Positions 1 through 13,113 of a DNA stretch of 64,000 nucleotides are shown here, one piece after another. This stretch comes from Boesenbergia rotunda (taxonomy: Eukaryota; Streptophyta; Magnoliopsida; Zingiberales; Zingiberaceae). Location of the stretch: assembly GCA_024364735.1 (NCBI GenBank), contig JAGFNQ010000730.1, positions 124,001 through 188,000 of the forward strand, written 5' to 3'. A model generated the notes under the pieces. The model saw nothing but the letters and a program-made list of their open reading frames with translations. It made no database searches and was not told where the DNA came from. The translations under genes and the position numbers were made by a program. Every line of letters begins with the position of its first letter. Within the stretch, counting starts at the first letter, position 1.

Positions 1-1570
<1,570 letters not shown>

Positions 1571-1572
1571 AG

Positions 1573-1585
1573 TGGTATTAGAGCC
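1573..1585 (+). other. Primer-binding site of element A
   Basis: TGGTATTAGAGCC matches the usual plant initiator tRNA-Met primer site TGGTATCAGAGC except for one T for C. It lies two bases downstream of the 5' LTR. Confidence 0.85.
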
Positions 1586-1638
1586 GGGGTCGCTTGTCTA
1601 CGGACTAACTGTCGAGAGAGCAAAGGCGCTAGAGGAAG

Positions 1639-2651
1639 ATGGACTCGGAAGGTCCGCTAAGATGGGATACTCAGTTCCCACCTTCATATGACCGAGACGA
1701 CTTCGATTATTGGAAGGAAGCGGTTGGAGACTTGGTTCCAAATGGATTGTGACCATTGGACCGCATTGGAAGTTCCACTCGGAACTTCAACGGACAAGAA
1801 GGGGAAATGCCTCCGACCTCGGTATTGGACCAAAGATCAAAAGGAGGAAGCGGAGGTGGATAAGGAGGTAACAAGAATTATTTTAAACTTATTACCTTCT
1901 TATATTGTGTCTCGTGTAGGTGATTACAAGAATGTCTATGAGCTATGAAGAAAGGTGATAGCTCTACATGAGAATTCTACACAAGGACATGGAGTGGAGT
2001 CCAAGGATATGAGCTTATTGGTCCAAGAGAAGGAAGGACCAATCGGAAGTTGAATCGAGCTCAACATCCGAAGAGGAGGAGGAAGTGGAATCGTTCACAT
2101 CCTCAAGTAAGGAGGAAGAAGAGCAATACAAGGTGGAGGAGATCTTCGAAGCTCAACCCTCAACCTCAATTACCGATAAGAGTGAGAAATCTCACATCAA
2201 ATGCTTTGAATGTGGGGAAATGAGACACTACAAGAGTAGGTGTCCTTCACTCAAGAAGGTAAAAGAGGTAAACCCTAAACCCAATAAAGTTCTTTTAAAA
2301 TCTAATGAGGGTTGTAGGGATGGAACTAAAGATAAGAAACATATAATTTACTTCACGTGTGGTGAGCAGGAACACTACCACACAAAATGCTTAAGAAAAG
2401 GAGAGCTCAAGAAGCTAGAGCATTTGAAGAAATTGGAGAAGACAAGGAGCTCAAATAAAGGGGGAGCTTCAAAGGTAAAAGGGAAGGTAATTCCTTATTT
2501 AAAATTTAATCTAATTTCTAATTCATATATGCTTGTTAAAAATAATGTAGATTATTTACCCAAGCGTAATCATGGATTTAGGTATAATGATAGGAATAAG
2601 GTTAACAAGGTAAATAACCCCAGGAAATCATTCCCACGGCTAGACCTATAA
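1639..2651 (+). pseudogene. Degenerate gag of element A, N-terminal and zinc-knuckle part
   Basis: An ATG at 1639 opens a frame (MDSEG...) that soon ends in TGA. The homologous reading continues in another frame at 1688-1948 with the LRPRYWT and ILNLLP blocks also seen in element B gag, so there is a frameshift near 1710-1730. The third segment, 2085-2651, carries two zinc knuckles: CFECGEMRHYKSRC (CX2CX4HX4C) and a second at 2359-2394 (CGEQEHYHTKC, preceded by Thr where Cys is expected). The segment ends at a stop; homology to B gag resumes after the solo LTR. In an intact element this protein packages the RNA in virus-like particles. Confidence 0.85.
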
Positions 2652-2886
2652 GACCAAAACTACCATGCCTAAGGTAAGGAAGATAGTTAATGATGAAGGC
2701 ATTAATTTCAAGAAGGGGAGACATATGCCGATAAAGGTGGGTAGGTCTAGGTATATCCAAGGTGGACATGTTAACTCTAAGGTTAGAGCTCTTTGGAAAA
2801 TCAAGTCTTGAAGGCAAGTCTTGAAGAAATGGAAAGAGTCCTAGATAGGTTTATTATTGGACCTAGGGGACATGACATGTGTTTGG

Positions 2887-3886
2887 TGTTGAGGCAATCT
2901 GTGGTCCGGAGTGACCAAGTGTTTTGATGTTTGGGCAAAGGGTTTAAGTTAGGTTTTCCCTTGTTATCTCATATGTGTATGTTGAGTGTGCAGGTTGTAC
3001 AGGTTACACATATGGACTTGACTGGACGGCCTCAGTATGGTGAAGGGTGGCATGGAGACAAGCTGGAGGCTTGTGTGCACCCGAGAGACCTTGGAGAGCA
3101 GGGACGATGTGCTGATGGGCACGGACTTCGAGGCATGCGTGAAGGATGGCATGGAGGCAAGCTGGAGGCTTGTGTGCATCTGAGGGACGGGAGCCGAAGA
3201 TGAAGAGGGCGCGAAGGCAACAGTCAAGGCTGCTAAAGAGGAGTCAGTCGAGTCGTGATGGTACGAGTGCAGTGTGATTGTACTCGGAAAAGTCCTAGGG
3301 TTGAGTGCTGAGAGAAGTGTATTCGGGAAGGGAAGCCCTAGGTGTGTGAGTAGGGCAGTCGACTGCCAGTGGGGTAGTCGACTGGTGAAACTCACAGAAG
3401 GGTCTCAGCCTGGGACCAGTCGACTGCCCTGGGTAGTCGACTGGTAGTGGTTGGTGAGTTGGCTGAGAATTCGAACGGGGTGCAACGGTCGAATTTCAGT
3501 GGCACCAGGGCAGTCGACTGGTAGCGAGGGTTTCAGCCTGAGTCCTATTTAAAGAGGACTTCGCGGTGGCTGAGATTCTTGACGAGTTTGGTCTTTGTTA
3601 AGGGCTAAACAGTAGTCTGTGCTCAGATATTCTCAAGGTGTTGTGGTGAGGTTTCTCCACCCACAAGGAGCGACGAGAGCTAGCCGGAGGTTATCCGGGG
3701 AGTGATCCACCGACGGATTCTTGGATTAGTCACCCGGTCGGAGTGGATACCTAGTAAACGGTTGGTTGCTAGCATTGCTCTTATTTTCTTTGCATATTAT
3801 TGTTTCCGCTGCGCTAACGAACTTGTAGAGAAACGATCGAAAACGTGCTATTCACCCCCCCTCTAGCGGACACAAACGATCCATCA
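2887..3886 (+). mobile_element. Solo LTR of a B-type element nested in element A
   Basis: Begins TGTTGAGGCAATC and ends ATCCATCA, and is flanked by a perfect 5-bp duplication TTTGG (2882-2886 and 3887-3891). Its body matches the LTRs of element B in reverse complement: the TTTAAGTTAGG start region, duplicated CAAGCTGGAGGC blocks, CAGTCGACTG palindromes between about 3356 and 3520, the TATA-like CCTATTTAAAGAGG, the CTCCACCCACAAGGAGCGAC block and the final TTCACCCCCC. No internal domain follows, so it is a solo LTR left by LTR-LTR recombination after insertion into the gag of A. Confidence 0.93.
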
Positions 3887-3917
3887 TTTGGGTGTTCCAA
3901 ATTCCAAAAATATCTAA

Positions 3918-4235
3918 TTGGGTACATTCAAGGTTAGTAAAAGGAAATATGCTAGGGTATCATATAGCTATACCAAGGATGAGAAATCCAAAAATGGCAA
4001 GGATAAGCCATATAAAGTTAATGGAAAGAAGAATTTAACCAAGGACAAGGTGTATAAGGTTAATAAACTTAGATTTGTAGGCCAAGAATCACCGAAGGTA
4101 CACCGGTGTGGCCTAGCGATTGTAGAAGAGTCACCTAGGGAGGTAGTTAAGGTTAAGAGCTTAAAGGGGAGCTCGAAGAGTCAAATTGGGATCCATGTTA
4201 AATGGATCTCGGGAGGATATCTTCCGGAAGTCTAG
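3918..4235 (+). pseudogene. C-terminal gag remnant of element A
   Basis: A 105-residue open segment rich in Lys matches the C-terminal part of element B gag. Shared blocks include KVKRV/NKLRFV-GQES, HRCGL and ESPREV. It is separated from the zinc-knuckle part by the nested solo LTR and flanking decay. No function of its own is expected. Confidence 0.8.
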
Positions 4236-5149
4236 ATAGACTATAGAGTGTGCCAAAAAGTTTGGAGACGGATTTCAATCTTAATCCTTAGGTTTTGGCA
4301 TATTGGGTTTATGTTTCATCCATGAAAATATGACATTGGGGTCATATTGCATGAAAATTAATTTTTGATGTGTAGATGTCATATAAACCAATGCTAAGGT
4401 GCATTATGGTTTGGTATGGGCAAATACATCAAGAGGAAGCCAAAACTAAGATTTAAGTCAAGGTTCTATTGAACCATTTAAATAGTTTTGGATTTTGTGT
4501 CAATCTTGGGATCCGAGATATATACATTTTTAAATATATTTTTCTCAAGTAGACATGGGTACCATAAACCTCTTCACAAAATTTAAGAATTTTTAGAGAC
4601 TTATGAAATTTCTAATGTATTTCTAAAATTGGGTCAGAAATATAGAAATGAACTGATATCAGAGTATTAGTCGACTGATGCAGGGAGCAGTCGTCTGATA
4701 ATTCTGGAATTGGGATTTTAGACTAGGTCAGTCGATTGGTAACTATCTCAGTCGACTAATACCTGCTGAAACTGTTTTTCAGCAGTCGAAATGTGTCCTA
4801 ATGATATTAAACTTGTGTTTAATTTTATGGGGTGTTAATACACTTTGTTTATTATCATTAGAGGTTAAAGAATCCAATAATTGAGATATTGTTGGAGCAC
4901 TTTTTGATGTGTGATAAAGGGGGAGAAGTGTTGGGTTTAAGTGGGAAACCAACACACCCTTGTAAGAAATTCAAGCTCAAGGGGGAGCTTAGGTAAAGGG
5001 GGAGCATTTGTTGGCAAAGGGGGAGAAGTACCTTTGTAAGGAAAACCTACTCAAAGGGGAGTTTAGATAGAAGGGGGAGCCTAAGGTTATGTTCCATGAT
5101 AATATGCTTTGTTGTTGTTTCCCTAACTTAAACGGGTTGCTAAATATCA
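4236..5149 (+). other. Non-coding 3' internal region of element A
   Basis: No ORF of note. It parallels the non-coding internal region of element B, with the TTTTGGCA block and GTCGACT-type palindromes near 4668-4790 (some mutated to GTCGTCT or GTCGATT), followed by AAGGGGGAG-rich sequence towards the 3' LTR. Confidence 0.7.
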
Positions 5150-5163
5150 AAAAGGGGGGAGAT
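5150..5163 (+). other. Polypurine tract of element A
   Basis: AAAAAGGGGGGAGA lies directly upstream of the 3' LTR, as expected for the plus-strand primer. Element B has the same tract on the minus strand beside its 3' LTR. Confidence 0.8.
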
Positions 5164-5166
5164 TAT

Positions 5167-6039
5167 TGGAGCAATCTAGGTACCTTGAGTTTTGATGTTT
5201 GGGCAAAAGTTTAAGTTAGAATTATTGTTATATTTAATATGCATTATGAGTATGCAGGATATAGATACAACGAAGGAGAAAAGTTCAAGTGGCATCTTGC
5301 CAATAAGAGACCCGACAACCAGGACCGAGGCCGAAGGAAGCTCTAGAAGGCAAGGCGTGAAGGATGAAGAGGTATCTGAGGGACGCAAGGCTGATGGAGG
5401 AGGCTAGAAGGCTAGGTCTAGGTTGGTTGGGCGAGGACGAGTGTTGAGTGACTGTACTCGAGGTTGAAACCCTAGATTTAAGGTTTGGGTAGTCGACTAC
5501 TACATGTAGCAGTCGACTGGTGTTGGGTACAGAAAGATCAGTCAACTGATCTTTTATGCAGTCGACTAGTGTCAGCTAGAATTCGAATGTTAGGTTGTAA
5601 CGTTCGAATGCGAGTGGATCAGTCGACTGGTGTTGGCACCAGTCGACTGGTAATGGTAGGAACAATGCCAAGCTCTATTTAAGAGAGCTCGGTTTGGTTG
5701 AGTAAAGGTTGACGAAATAAGCTTGGTTAAAGTTTATTAGTAGTCTACAAGTGCTCAGGTGTTGTTGTAAGGTTGTGGTGAGGTTTCTCCACCCACAAGG
5801 AGCGACACAAACTAGCCGGAGGTCTTCCGGGGACTCATCCACTAACGGATCGGGATAGTTTACCTTACGGACTATCGTGGAGTATGAGTCTTATCTCCGA
5901 ACCACGTAAACGGGTTGCGTTAGCGTTTGTTTATTTATATTACTTGTATTTCCGCCTGCGCACGCTAACATCGTAGGAAGAAATGACACTTTGGGGGCAA
6001 CAGGCTATTCACCCCTCTAGCCGATGCACCGGTCCTCAA

Positions 6040-6041
<2 letters not shown>
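5167..6041 (+). repeat. 3' LTR of element A
   Basis: Homologous to 746-1570 and complete over the part deleted in the 5' copy. It keeps the TATA-like CTATTTAAGAG near 5681 and an extra CAGTCGACTG near 5640. It ends CTCAACA and is followed by a TA repeat. Confidence 0.9.
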
Positions 6042-6075
<34 letters not shown>

Positions 6076-6786
6076 CTGGCTTGTTTTTAATAAATTCTCA
6101 ACAGATTTTCAAGCATAAATGGTTTAATAGAATCTTGACATAAAGTCTTAGTTTTGGCTTCCTTTTTATATATCTGTCCATACCAAACCACAATGTACCT
6201 AGTTACTTTCTGTATCAAATACATCACCCTTAGCTATTTAAGCAAAAGTAAGTAGCTAATCAACTACTATCCCGAATTAGTAGTGATCATAATTATCATA
6301 ATCATCTAATTAATCCCAAATTAAATGATTAATTATAAATCAATCCTATATACGTAGACTAGCTTAACTCCCAAAGAAGATCAAACCCATCCATGCTCTG
6401 AATCCAAGCTCACCTTACCAAACAGAAAGGAGAACAGCTACTAGCCGGAGGAAAAGGGCTTCTCTCAAAAACCCAAGCCCAAAACCTATCAACTACAGAA
6501 GTTGCTCATGGCAACAAATGGAGAATCAAAGGAACATTCAAAACCCAAAAGACTCCTCTCACGAATCAAAATAGAGCGAACAGAACGTACACCAAATGAA
6601 ATCATGTGTTCACTGTTTGCATATAGATTTCTCCTTCCAAAACAACATATCTAAACAATCTTAACCCGAATTCAACCGAATACAAACCAATGCTTCTCAA
6701 ACAAAAGGGAGATCATGGCAGTAAATTATACTCAATTGAAAGACTAGCTAGCTTCAAAGATCAACATCAAACAGAACTGATCTTAC
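6042..6786. other. AT-rich stretch, no coding region seen
   Basis: Starts with a TA run (6044-6074), then AT-rich sequence with no supported ORF. It may be intron of the tentative minus-strand transcript whose donor is at 6787. Confidence 0.35.
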
Positions 6787-7700
6787 CTGTAAGCCTCCAC
6801 GCACCTTGATTTTCCTCCCTTTCCCACTGCTCGATCCGTTGGATTCCGGAAAATCAGCCCCCAACACCAAGAACCCAAAGAAAGGCTGTGGATAGATCTT
6901 GATCAAAGCTCAGTTTATATCAAGCATGTTTACAACGGAAGAACGCCTACCAAAAAATCACCCTCACATGGTATGTGGAAAGAACCCTTCGAGTGTTGGC
7001 TCCGATAGCAGTGCATAGGGGCGGATTTAGCGTAGGACCCAGGGAGCCACGACCTCCCCCCCTAATTTTTAGTAACATTATTTTTTATATATATATATTT
7101 ATTTTAGTATAGAAATTTTTTTATTTTTTTAGTATATAAATTATTAGGCCCGTATTTAAAAATTATTTATAATTGGTCTAATGGTAAATTTGAGTTTTTT
7201 TACCACACATCTAAAATTCAAATCCTTACGAGAACTAAATTTTAATTTTTTTTCTTCTCTCTATTTTATACATTTTAACTAAATATACATTATATATCCT
7301 GAAGAATTGAGGAGGTCATTATTAAACTTAATAATTATTTTCTATGTGACCCTCTCAAATATAAAATCTTAAATCCGCCCCTGGCAGTGTAGGACTGTAA
7401 AGGATCGGCCAGTGAGCCCCAAACCAACGCGGCATAGCGTGGTCAAAGGAAAAACCCCGGATCCCGCTGATCAAGGAAAACGGCTAAGAGGAATCCGATG
7501 GTGATGATCTCTGTGTTTCCCTCGATCAAGGAAGAACAAAGTCATGGTCAGAGCCTCGAGTGGAGGAGACAAAGAAGAAAAGAGAAGGATCGTCGACGCC
7601 GAATTACGTGGGGAGCAGAAGAAGCAGATCGGAGGAGGAAGAGATAAAGACGAAGAAGAGAGATCGAGATCACAAGATTTGTTTCGCAATTGACCGTAGA
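6787..7700 (-). other. Tentative 5' leader of a minus-strand gene
   Basis: On the minus strand the sequence reads TTACAG|GTAAGATC at 6787/6786, a strong splice-donor match. It is preceded by G-rich exon-like sequence, and further upstream (7560-7740) by a CT-rich stretch typical of plant 5' leaders. A hAT MITE (7016-7383) splits the region. I found no coding exon downstream within the window; element A would lie in the first intron. This is inference from composition and one donor site only. Confidence 0.22.
7016..7383. mobile_element. hAT-type MITE, 368 bp
   Basis: Left end TAGGGGCGGATTTA and right end TAAATCCGCCCCTG are inverted repeats matching at 13 of 14 positions. Flanks GCAGTGCA (7008-7015) and GCAGTGTA (7384-7391) form an 8-bp target duplication with one mismatch. 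The CAGGGGCGGA-type end and 8-bp duplication are typical of hAT elements. There is no transposase; the interior is AT-rich. Confidence 0.85.
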
Positions 7701-7864
7701 ATTGGGGAAGATATAAGGGATGGTCATTTTGCATTTAGCCCCTCCAATTTGTGTATTTTATAGATGAAGTAATAAAATTACCCTTTTACTTCACATTCCC
7801 ATACTTTGATAATTATATATTTATTTTTCATTGAATATCTGAAATCTACGGCTTAATTTCACAT

Positions 7865-7938
7865 AATGCAATCGATTTGGGACATTATTATGTTGATGAA
7901 TAATGCAATCGATTTGGGACATTATTATGTTGATGAAT
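7865..7938. repeat. 37-bp tandem duplication
   Basis: Two adjacent near-identical copies of a unit starting AATGCAATCGATTTGGGACA, at 7865 and 7902. Confidence 0.9.
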
Positions 7939-9325
7939 AATGTTTCGAATTGATTGTTATATTGTAACAATTGATTTGGATAAATGAGTGATAAAATGGA
8001 TATGAGAAATTTGATAATTTTAAAATGTATCTATGTGATTTAAATATTGACAATTTTGATTATATGGTTCAATCATTTGCTATATTTATAATTTGTATTA
8101 CACGGCTTTTCTAATTAGTTTCTTTATATATTTTGTTTTTTTAAATGATAAATACTGCCATTGGGAGAGCGAATTAACAAATTGACTCCTATAAAATTCA
8201 CTAGATTACAATTCATTATAAATACTAGATTTGCTACTACAATTCATCTATACTTGCAATTTACTCCAATCTTTACATTCTGTACTTCTAATGAGAGAAA
8301 ACTATTTACTAATTGCAGTTTTTTAAAAATGAAGGAAACGTGGATTAATTATATTTTATTTGATAAAAAAGTTAAATTTGGTCCCGAAAGTAAATCGCCT
8401 TCTCAAAAAAAATCAAAATAGCAACAAAAATAAAATGGTAAATAGTCAAAAACATAATGATATATTGATATCGCTCCAACTAATTAATTAGTTATTTCGC
8501 GAAGAAATATCTAATATAAGAGTAAAAATACTAAAAGAAATAAAACTCAATCTCATACATCTCTCCTCGTCAGTTAAAAAAACACACTTTTAAACATAAC
8601 TCATCATTAGCTCAAACAACAACGATTGACGTCTTTATTCTCCTATAATTTCTTTAATTTCACATAAGAACTAACATAGAAAAAAAAACAAGATAAAGAA
8701 AAATGACACGAGCGAACAAATAGTTCACTCGAATTGATAAGAGTCATATGATGAACTACAAGATGAAGCAACAACAACTGAGTTGCAACAAAACACTCAG
8801 CAAAGCAACTACGATAGTTTTTGCATCTATATCTATCTGTAACCCCCCTTTCCCTGTGCCTGAAGCCAGCGAGTTCTAAAGCATTTATAAGTCTTAAAAA
8901 TAATGAAGGTAGTCAGGCATGATCAATAATTAAGGCAGCAGAGCACAAGTTCATGCACCTGCCTTACATACACAATACCCTTCGCTAGCTTGTATGAGGC
9001 AGACAGGCATGCATGCCTAATTTTATAAATATATATAACCTGCAGGCCTGCTAGCTTCTCCCATGTGATGATTCTTGATCTTCACAACTACCAGTTAAAT
9101 GAATGACTAACATTACTTAATTCGTGAGCTTCTGCATTGCTTTTGGCAAACAAGAGATCATAGATTTATCGCTTGAAAATTAAGTGAAACATGCATGTGA
9201 GTACACATAAACAAATTCTAATTAAGCTTGTCGTAATTCACAAAGGTTTTATATATAAAACTATTTGAAAGGAGAAGAGAGAAGAGAATTGACACACACA
9301 ACAAATACGAGTTGATGAGGACGAT
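7939..9325. other. AT-rich intergenic region
   Basis: No ORF with recognisable features; frequent stops in all frames. The right end is the 3' flank of the PYL gene. Confidence 0.5.
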
Positions 9326-9988
9326 TTAGCTTTGACTGGAATGGGTGAGGAGGAGGCCCTTTGAATTATTTCTTCCCGCATTGTTTGAGCTGTTCTCGGC
9401 GGTGCGGGCCAGCGACTGGAGGTTGCAGCGGACGATGGTGTCGACGAAGACGCGCGTGTCGTCGCTGGTGTTCTCCGAAGGCACGTCCACCACGTACGAC
9501 TCCACCACCACCGTGCCCGTCTCACCTTCCGGGTGGAGAGTGGTCACAGACTGGTAGTTGGCGAGGCGGTGCTCGCCGCCGACGACCCGGAAGCTGAGCA
9601 CGTGCCGCTCGTCGTCGAGGATTTCCAGCCGCTCGCGGCTGGTGGCGGCGGGTAGCCCCGACACGAGGCGCACCTCCCGCAGTGTGCCGACGGCGCCGTC
9701 GCCGTCGATCACGTCGCAGCTTTTCACGAAGTGCTTGTAGGCCTGCGGCTGGTCGAAGCGGCGGATGACAGACCAGACGGCGTCCACCGGGGCGGCGACG
9801 CGCTGGACGAGAGCGGAGCAGCACTGGTGGGGGCCCACGGGTGCGGCGTGGTCATGGTACCGCGAGGCGAAGCAGGGGACGCCGTGGCCAGCGCAGCGGC
9901 CGTCGGCGTCGGCGGGCGAGAAGCTGGGCTTACCTGAGCCCTCGACGCGGCGAGGGCAAGGGAAGGGCTTGGAGGAGGTGTGGGGCAT
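9326..9988 (-). CDS. PYL: PYL4/5/6-type abscisic-acid receptor
   Basis: Soluble START-like ABA receptor of 220 residues; with ABA bound it inhibits clade A PP2C phosphatases and so releases SnRK2 kinases. Visible landmarks are the pocket lysine in YKHFVKSC (K89), the gate loop SGLPA (110-114), the latch HRL (140-142), and the C-terminal helix block VFVDTIVRCNLQSLA. The CCSALVQ...VWSVIRRFDQP start places it in the subfamily II (PYL4-6-like) group. The reading frame extends upstream to 10063, but that codon is GTG; the first ATG is at 9988 and gives the usual family length. It is a single exon, very GC-rich compared with its flanks, like most PYL4-6 genes. Odd points are PSENTSDDT in the loop before the C-terminal helix, where relatives usually have a glycine before NT, and a low-complexity tail rich in Asn and Ser. 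Family call is firm; exact paralogue is not. Confidence 0.95.
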   Translation of the reverse strand: MPHTSSKPFPCPRRVEGSGKPSFSPADADGRCAGHGVPCFASRYHDHAAPVGPHQCCSALVQRVAAPVDAVWSVIRRFDQPQAYKHFVKSCDVIDGDGAVGTLREVRLVSGLPAATSRERLEILDDERHVLSFRVVGGEHRLANYQSVTTLHPEGETGTVVVESYVVDVPSENTSDDTRVFVDTIVRCNLQSLARTAENSSNNAGRNNSKGLLLTHSSQS

Positions 9989-10907
9989 GGCGGAGGGCAG
10001 CGGTGGGCTTTGGCTGGGTGGTGGAGAGGAGGGAGGAGAGGGTGGACGGTGATATAGACACACACTGCGTGAGAATTGATTGGGAGCAACGTTGACAATT
10101 TGATGAATTAATATTGGGCACTACAATTTGTTTAATTTCCATTTGCCTGCGATTGTTGTGCAAATTGCGGTTTGTTTAAGCGCGGAGAGCGTAGCAAGTA
10201 GCAAAGGAGGTGGTTCGAGAGGCGTGAGTGGTTTGGGGACTGAGAGTCCAGTGGGCAGCAGCAGATAGACAGAGGGAAGGGAAATCACTGCAATATGGAG
10301 GAGAATGATCCTGTCTAAGATCGACTAAGATTAAAGAATCGATAGTTGACTCACGAGCTGATCAGAAGAAAACTCAAACTAGGGGACATTTGCAAGACTA
10401 AGAGAAGGAAGACGAAATGGGGCGTCATTAAGTAGGCCGGGGTTTTTGATGGTGCTACTTTGACCTTCAAGTCAGTAAGTGGAGAGAAAATAAGAAAGAC
10501 GAACAATGGAGGAAATGAGATGTGAACCTTTAAAAACATACCTACGTTCGTGGGGCAGAATCTCTTTTATAATATCTTTGTAATTTCCACATTAATCAGA
10601 CATCGTATCAATGCTAGACGATATATCTGTTAGTCATTTTTACTGTATTATAGTTCCCTCACGTATGTATAATTAGTATCTTGTATCTACACAAAAATAT
10701 TATCTCTCATACTTCTAACAAATTCACTTGAGGCATTAATTATGTAGTCGGGCCTGTGAGTTGAAAGGGTCAACTGAGCTGTTGGGACTTCAGCCCCACC
10801 AATAGAATAATGGGTTAAGAGTCCGGGATCTAGTATTTGGTCTAGGGTAAATAAGCCTAATTGCATGTCTACTTATCTTATAATGAACGATAAGGAAACA
10901 CCTCTAT
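9989..10907. other. PYL upstream region, no second gene seen
   Basis: Contains the promoter side of the minus-strand PYL gene. ORFs here are antisense to or upstream of PYL and show no domain. A TATA-like CTATATCA on the minus strand lies near 10050-10058, about 65 bp upstream of the ATG. Confidence 0.4.
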
Positions 10908-11265
10908 GAGAGTATCCCGTTGGGAAATGGGACTTAGGAATGTTTGATCAGAGTTATCCAATCGGAGTGTGAAGGGGACCAAAGCTCCGAGAGTATCCAA
11001 TTAGAGAGTTGGGCCTCTAGGATGCCCAAACGGAATTATCAATCGGAGTTTAAAGGGAAACAGAGCCCCAAAAATATCCAATTGGGGACTTAAGCCCTTA
11101 GGATGTCTGATCGAAATTATCCTATAGGAGTGTGAAGGGGAGCAGAGCCCCGAGAGTATCCAATTGGGAATTAGGCTCTTGGGATATCCGATCGCAATTT
11201 GAAGGGGAGTAGAGCCTCGAGAGTATTCAATTGGGGTGTTGGGTCCTTGGGATGTTCGATCGACA
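10908..11265. repeat. About 4.5-copy tandem array, unit about 81 bp
   Basis: Units start near 10908, 10989, 11070, 11152 and 11219 with GAGAGTATCCAATTGG-like sequence, followed by a TTAGGATGTCYGATCG-like block and a GTGAAGGGGAGCAGAGCCCC-like block. Copies differ by substitutions and the fourth is shortened to about 67 bp. Confidence 0.85.
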
Positions 11266-13113
11266 AATAACTTTGATGGATTCTCTCCACCGACTATTTA
11301 GATTGACTCACCTTAGACTTTGACTGCCACATTAACTGACAGGTAGGCTTTCAGATCCTATATAGGGTTATTTATATCTGTCGTTTTATGAGTCTTCTCT
11401 TCATATTTAACTGAAATCTTCTCTTCAAATCTAATAGAAGGAAATCCATACCTGAGTGACTAGACCCTATAAACTTAGTTATCCAATCGGCTCACTTGCT
11501 AAGACCAATGTCTCCTTTTTTATATTTATCGTAGGTACAATCTTGTACCTTGAAAAGGAGCATGAGTAATACCATAAATATATGGCGATCCACGTGATGG
11601 TATATACTTGTGATAATTAACTTGTCACATCCATCATAAAACATAACGTCGCCATATAGCTTACCCATACTGAGGTTGATTTATTTGAGGAAATTGGCAA
11701 CGGTTGGATTTCTCTTGACTTGGCTTCTTGATCGGTTGATCGGACAATCGTGAGGATTAGCCTGCTTCTTTAGACTTAGATTGCGCGGCTGACATTTAAG
11801 AGCATTAGGGTTTATAAGGGCTAATCATTGGAGGAAATACATGTGTTTTTCTCCCCTTTTGTAGTGTTTAACGATTGCAATTTCAACGATTTTGTTTCGG
11901 CAATTTTTTGTTTAGGTTTCTATTCCCCTCTCTCTCTTTGTAAGTTCTCCTTTTTTGTCTTTTTCTCCATGTATTCTTTGGGTTCTAGCTTTCTGAATTG
12001 TTTCGGAAGGAGTCGTCGACGATGGTCAGACACTGAATATCAACCCTTGCGGAGTTTACTATGTCGCCGAGGAACGAGAGAATCCTGTGAGAGTAACACA
12101 AGCGTTAGGGGAAACGCCGGCAGAGGTCCGACGGAGTCCACTCCGACGCTCATGTTAGTAGGGTAGACGAATGGTGGTGCCAAAGAAAGGAAAATGTGCA
12201 GAGATGAGAGATCGTAACCCCCTTACCGGAGGGATTGTACTACCTTTTATACCCCTGCATGCCGACTGATCGTGCCTCCCTTATGGCGCCCACGTTTTCG
12301 AGATTCAGGCCACGCCCGCCGCTTTCGGTGATAGAGGGATATTCTTTTGAAATAGTTTGCGTCCTTATCACTCTTTCTTTAATTACGGCCCCCGGGGCTT
12401 CCGAGGTCGGTAATTGCGAGGACTCCGCATCCAGAGGCGGGCTCAGGGGTCTTCAGATTCGCTATTTCTTGAAATGCCTTCGGGGCCCTCCTTCCCGGGG
12501 AAGGGCCCGACCTTCCCGAGTGCGACCCCCGCGGAGAGCCCGGGGCCCGAGATAAGAGGTTATGCCAAGTCCCGAGTTCTTCATCCCCTATACTAGGCAT
12601 GGGCTTTCCAACCCTATCACAAGTCCCTCCCTTCAAGTTTGATCGAAGAAAGTGTAACTGACTGATCGGACTAGTACCGAGATGAAGAAGTTGCCTTCGC
12701 TTAAGTATGTGTTGTTGTACCCGTTCCCTTCATAAGCAGGGAAGCGTCTTTGGACTATATCCGTCCCGTCCAGAGTTATGAGGAGCCTCCCCGTTCGATG
12801 TCTTCTTCTTTTCCCAAGGAAGCTTCTTCGCTTCCCAGAGGCTCGTAATGATGCCCCTCTTTCCGGGATTAAAAACGTCTGATCATATGTTTAGAGGGTC
12901 GTGGGGTGTCCGTGCGAGTGCCTTATTGCCACGTATTACAACGACTACCCCAAGTCCCTCTAGACATGACCGGGTCCCGCTAGCTCTCACCGATCGACCG
13001 TCTAGACAAAGCGGTTCCTAGCTTTCCACGCGTCTTGTTCTTATTGCGCTTAAGCGGATGCCTGCCGAGATATAAGAGGGGAAAAACAGGCGCCGACGTC
13101 CATTTCTGGTTCG
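11266..13113. other. Repeat-like region left of the transposon ORF
   Basis: No supported gene. GC content rises from about 12000, and GAGATATAAGAGGGG near 13067-13081 resembles a promoter just upstream of the ORF at 13114. Probably the 5' part of the degenerate element that includes 13114-15549, though I could not pair LTRs. Confidence 0.4.

Noticed and set aside
9345..10095. Several plus-strand and shifted-frame ORFs of 60-100 codons over the PYL gene
   Set aside because: They are antisense or out-of-frame shadows caused by the high GC content of the PYL exon and have no domain.
10908..11265. Regularly spaced repeats that could suggest a CRISPR array
   Set aside because: Units are head-to-tail without unique spacers, and the window is plant nuclear DNA.
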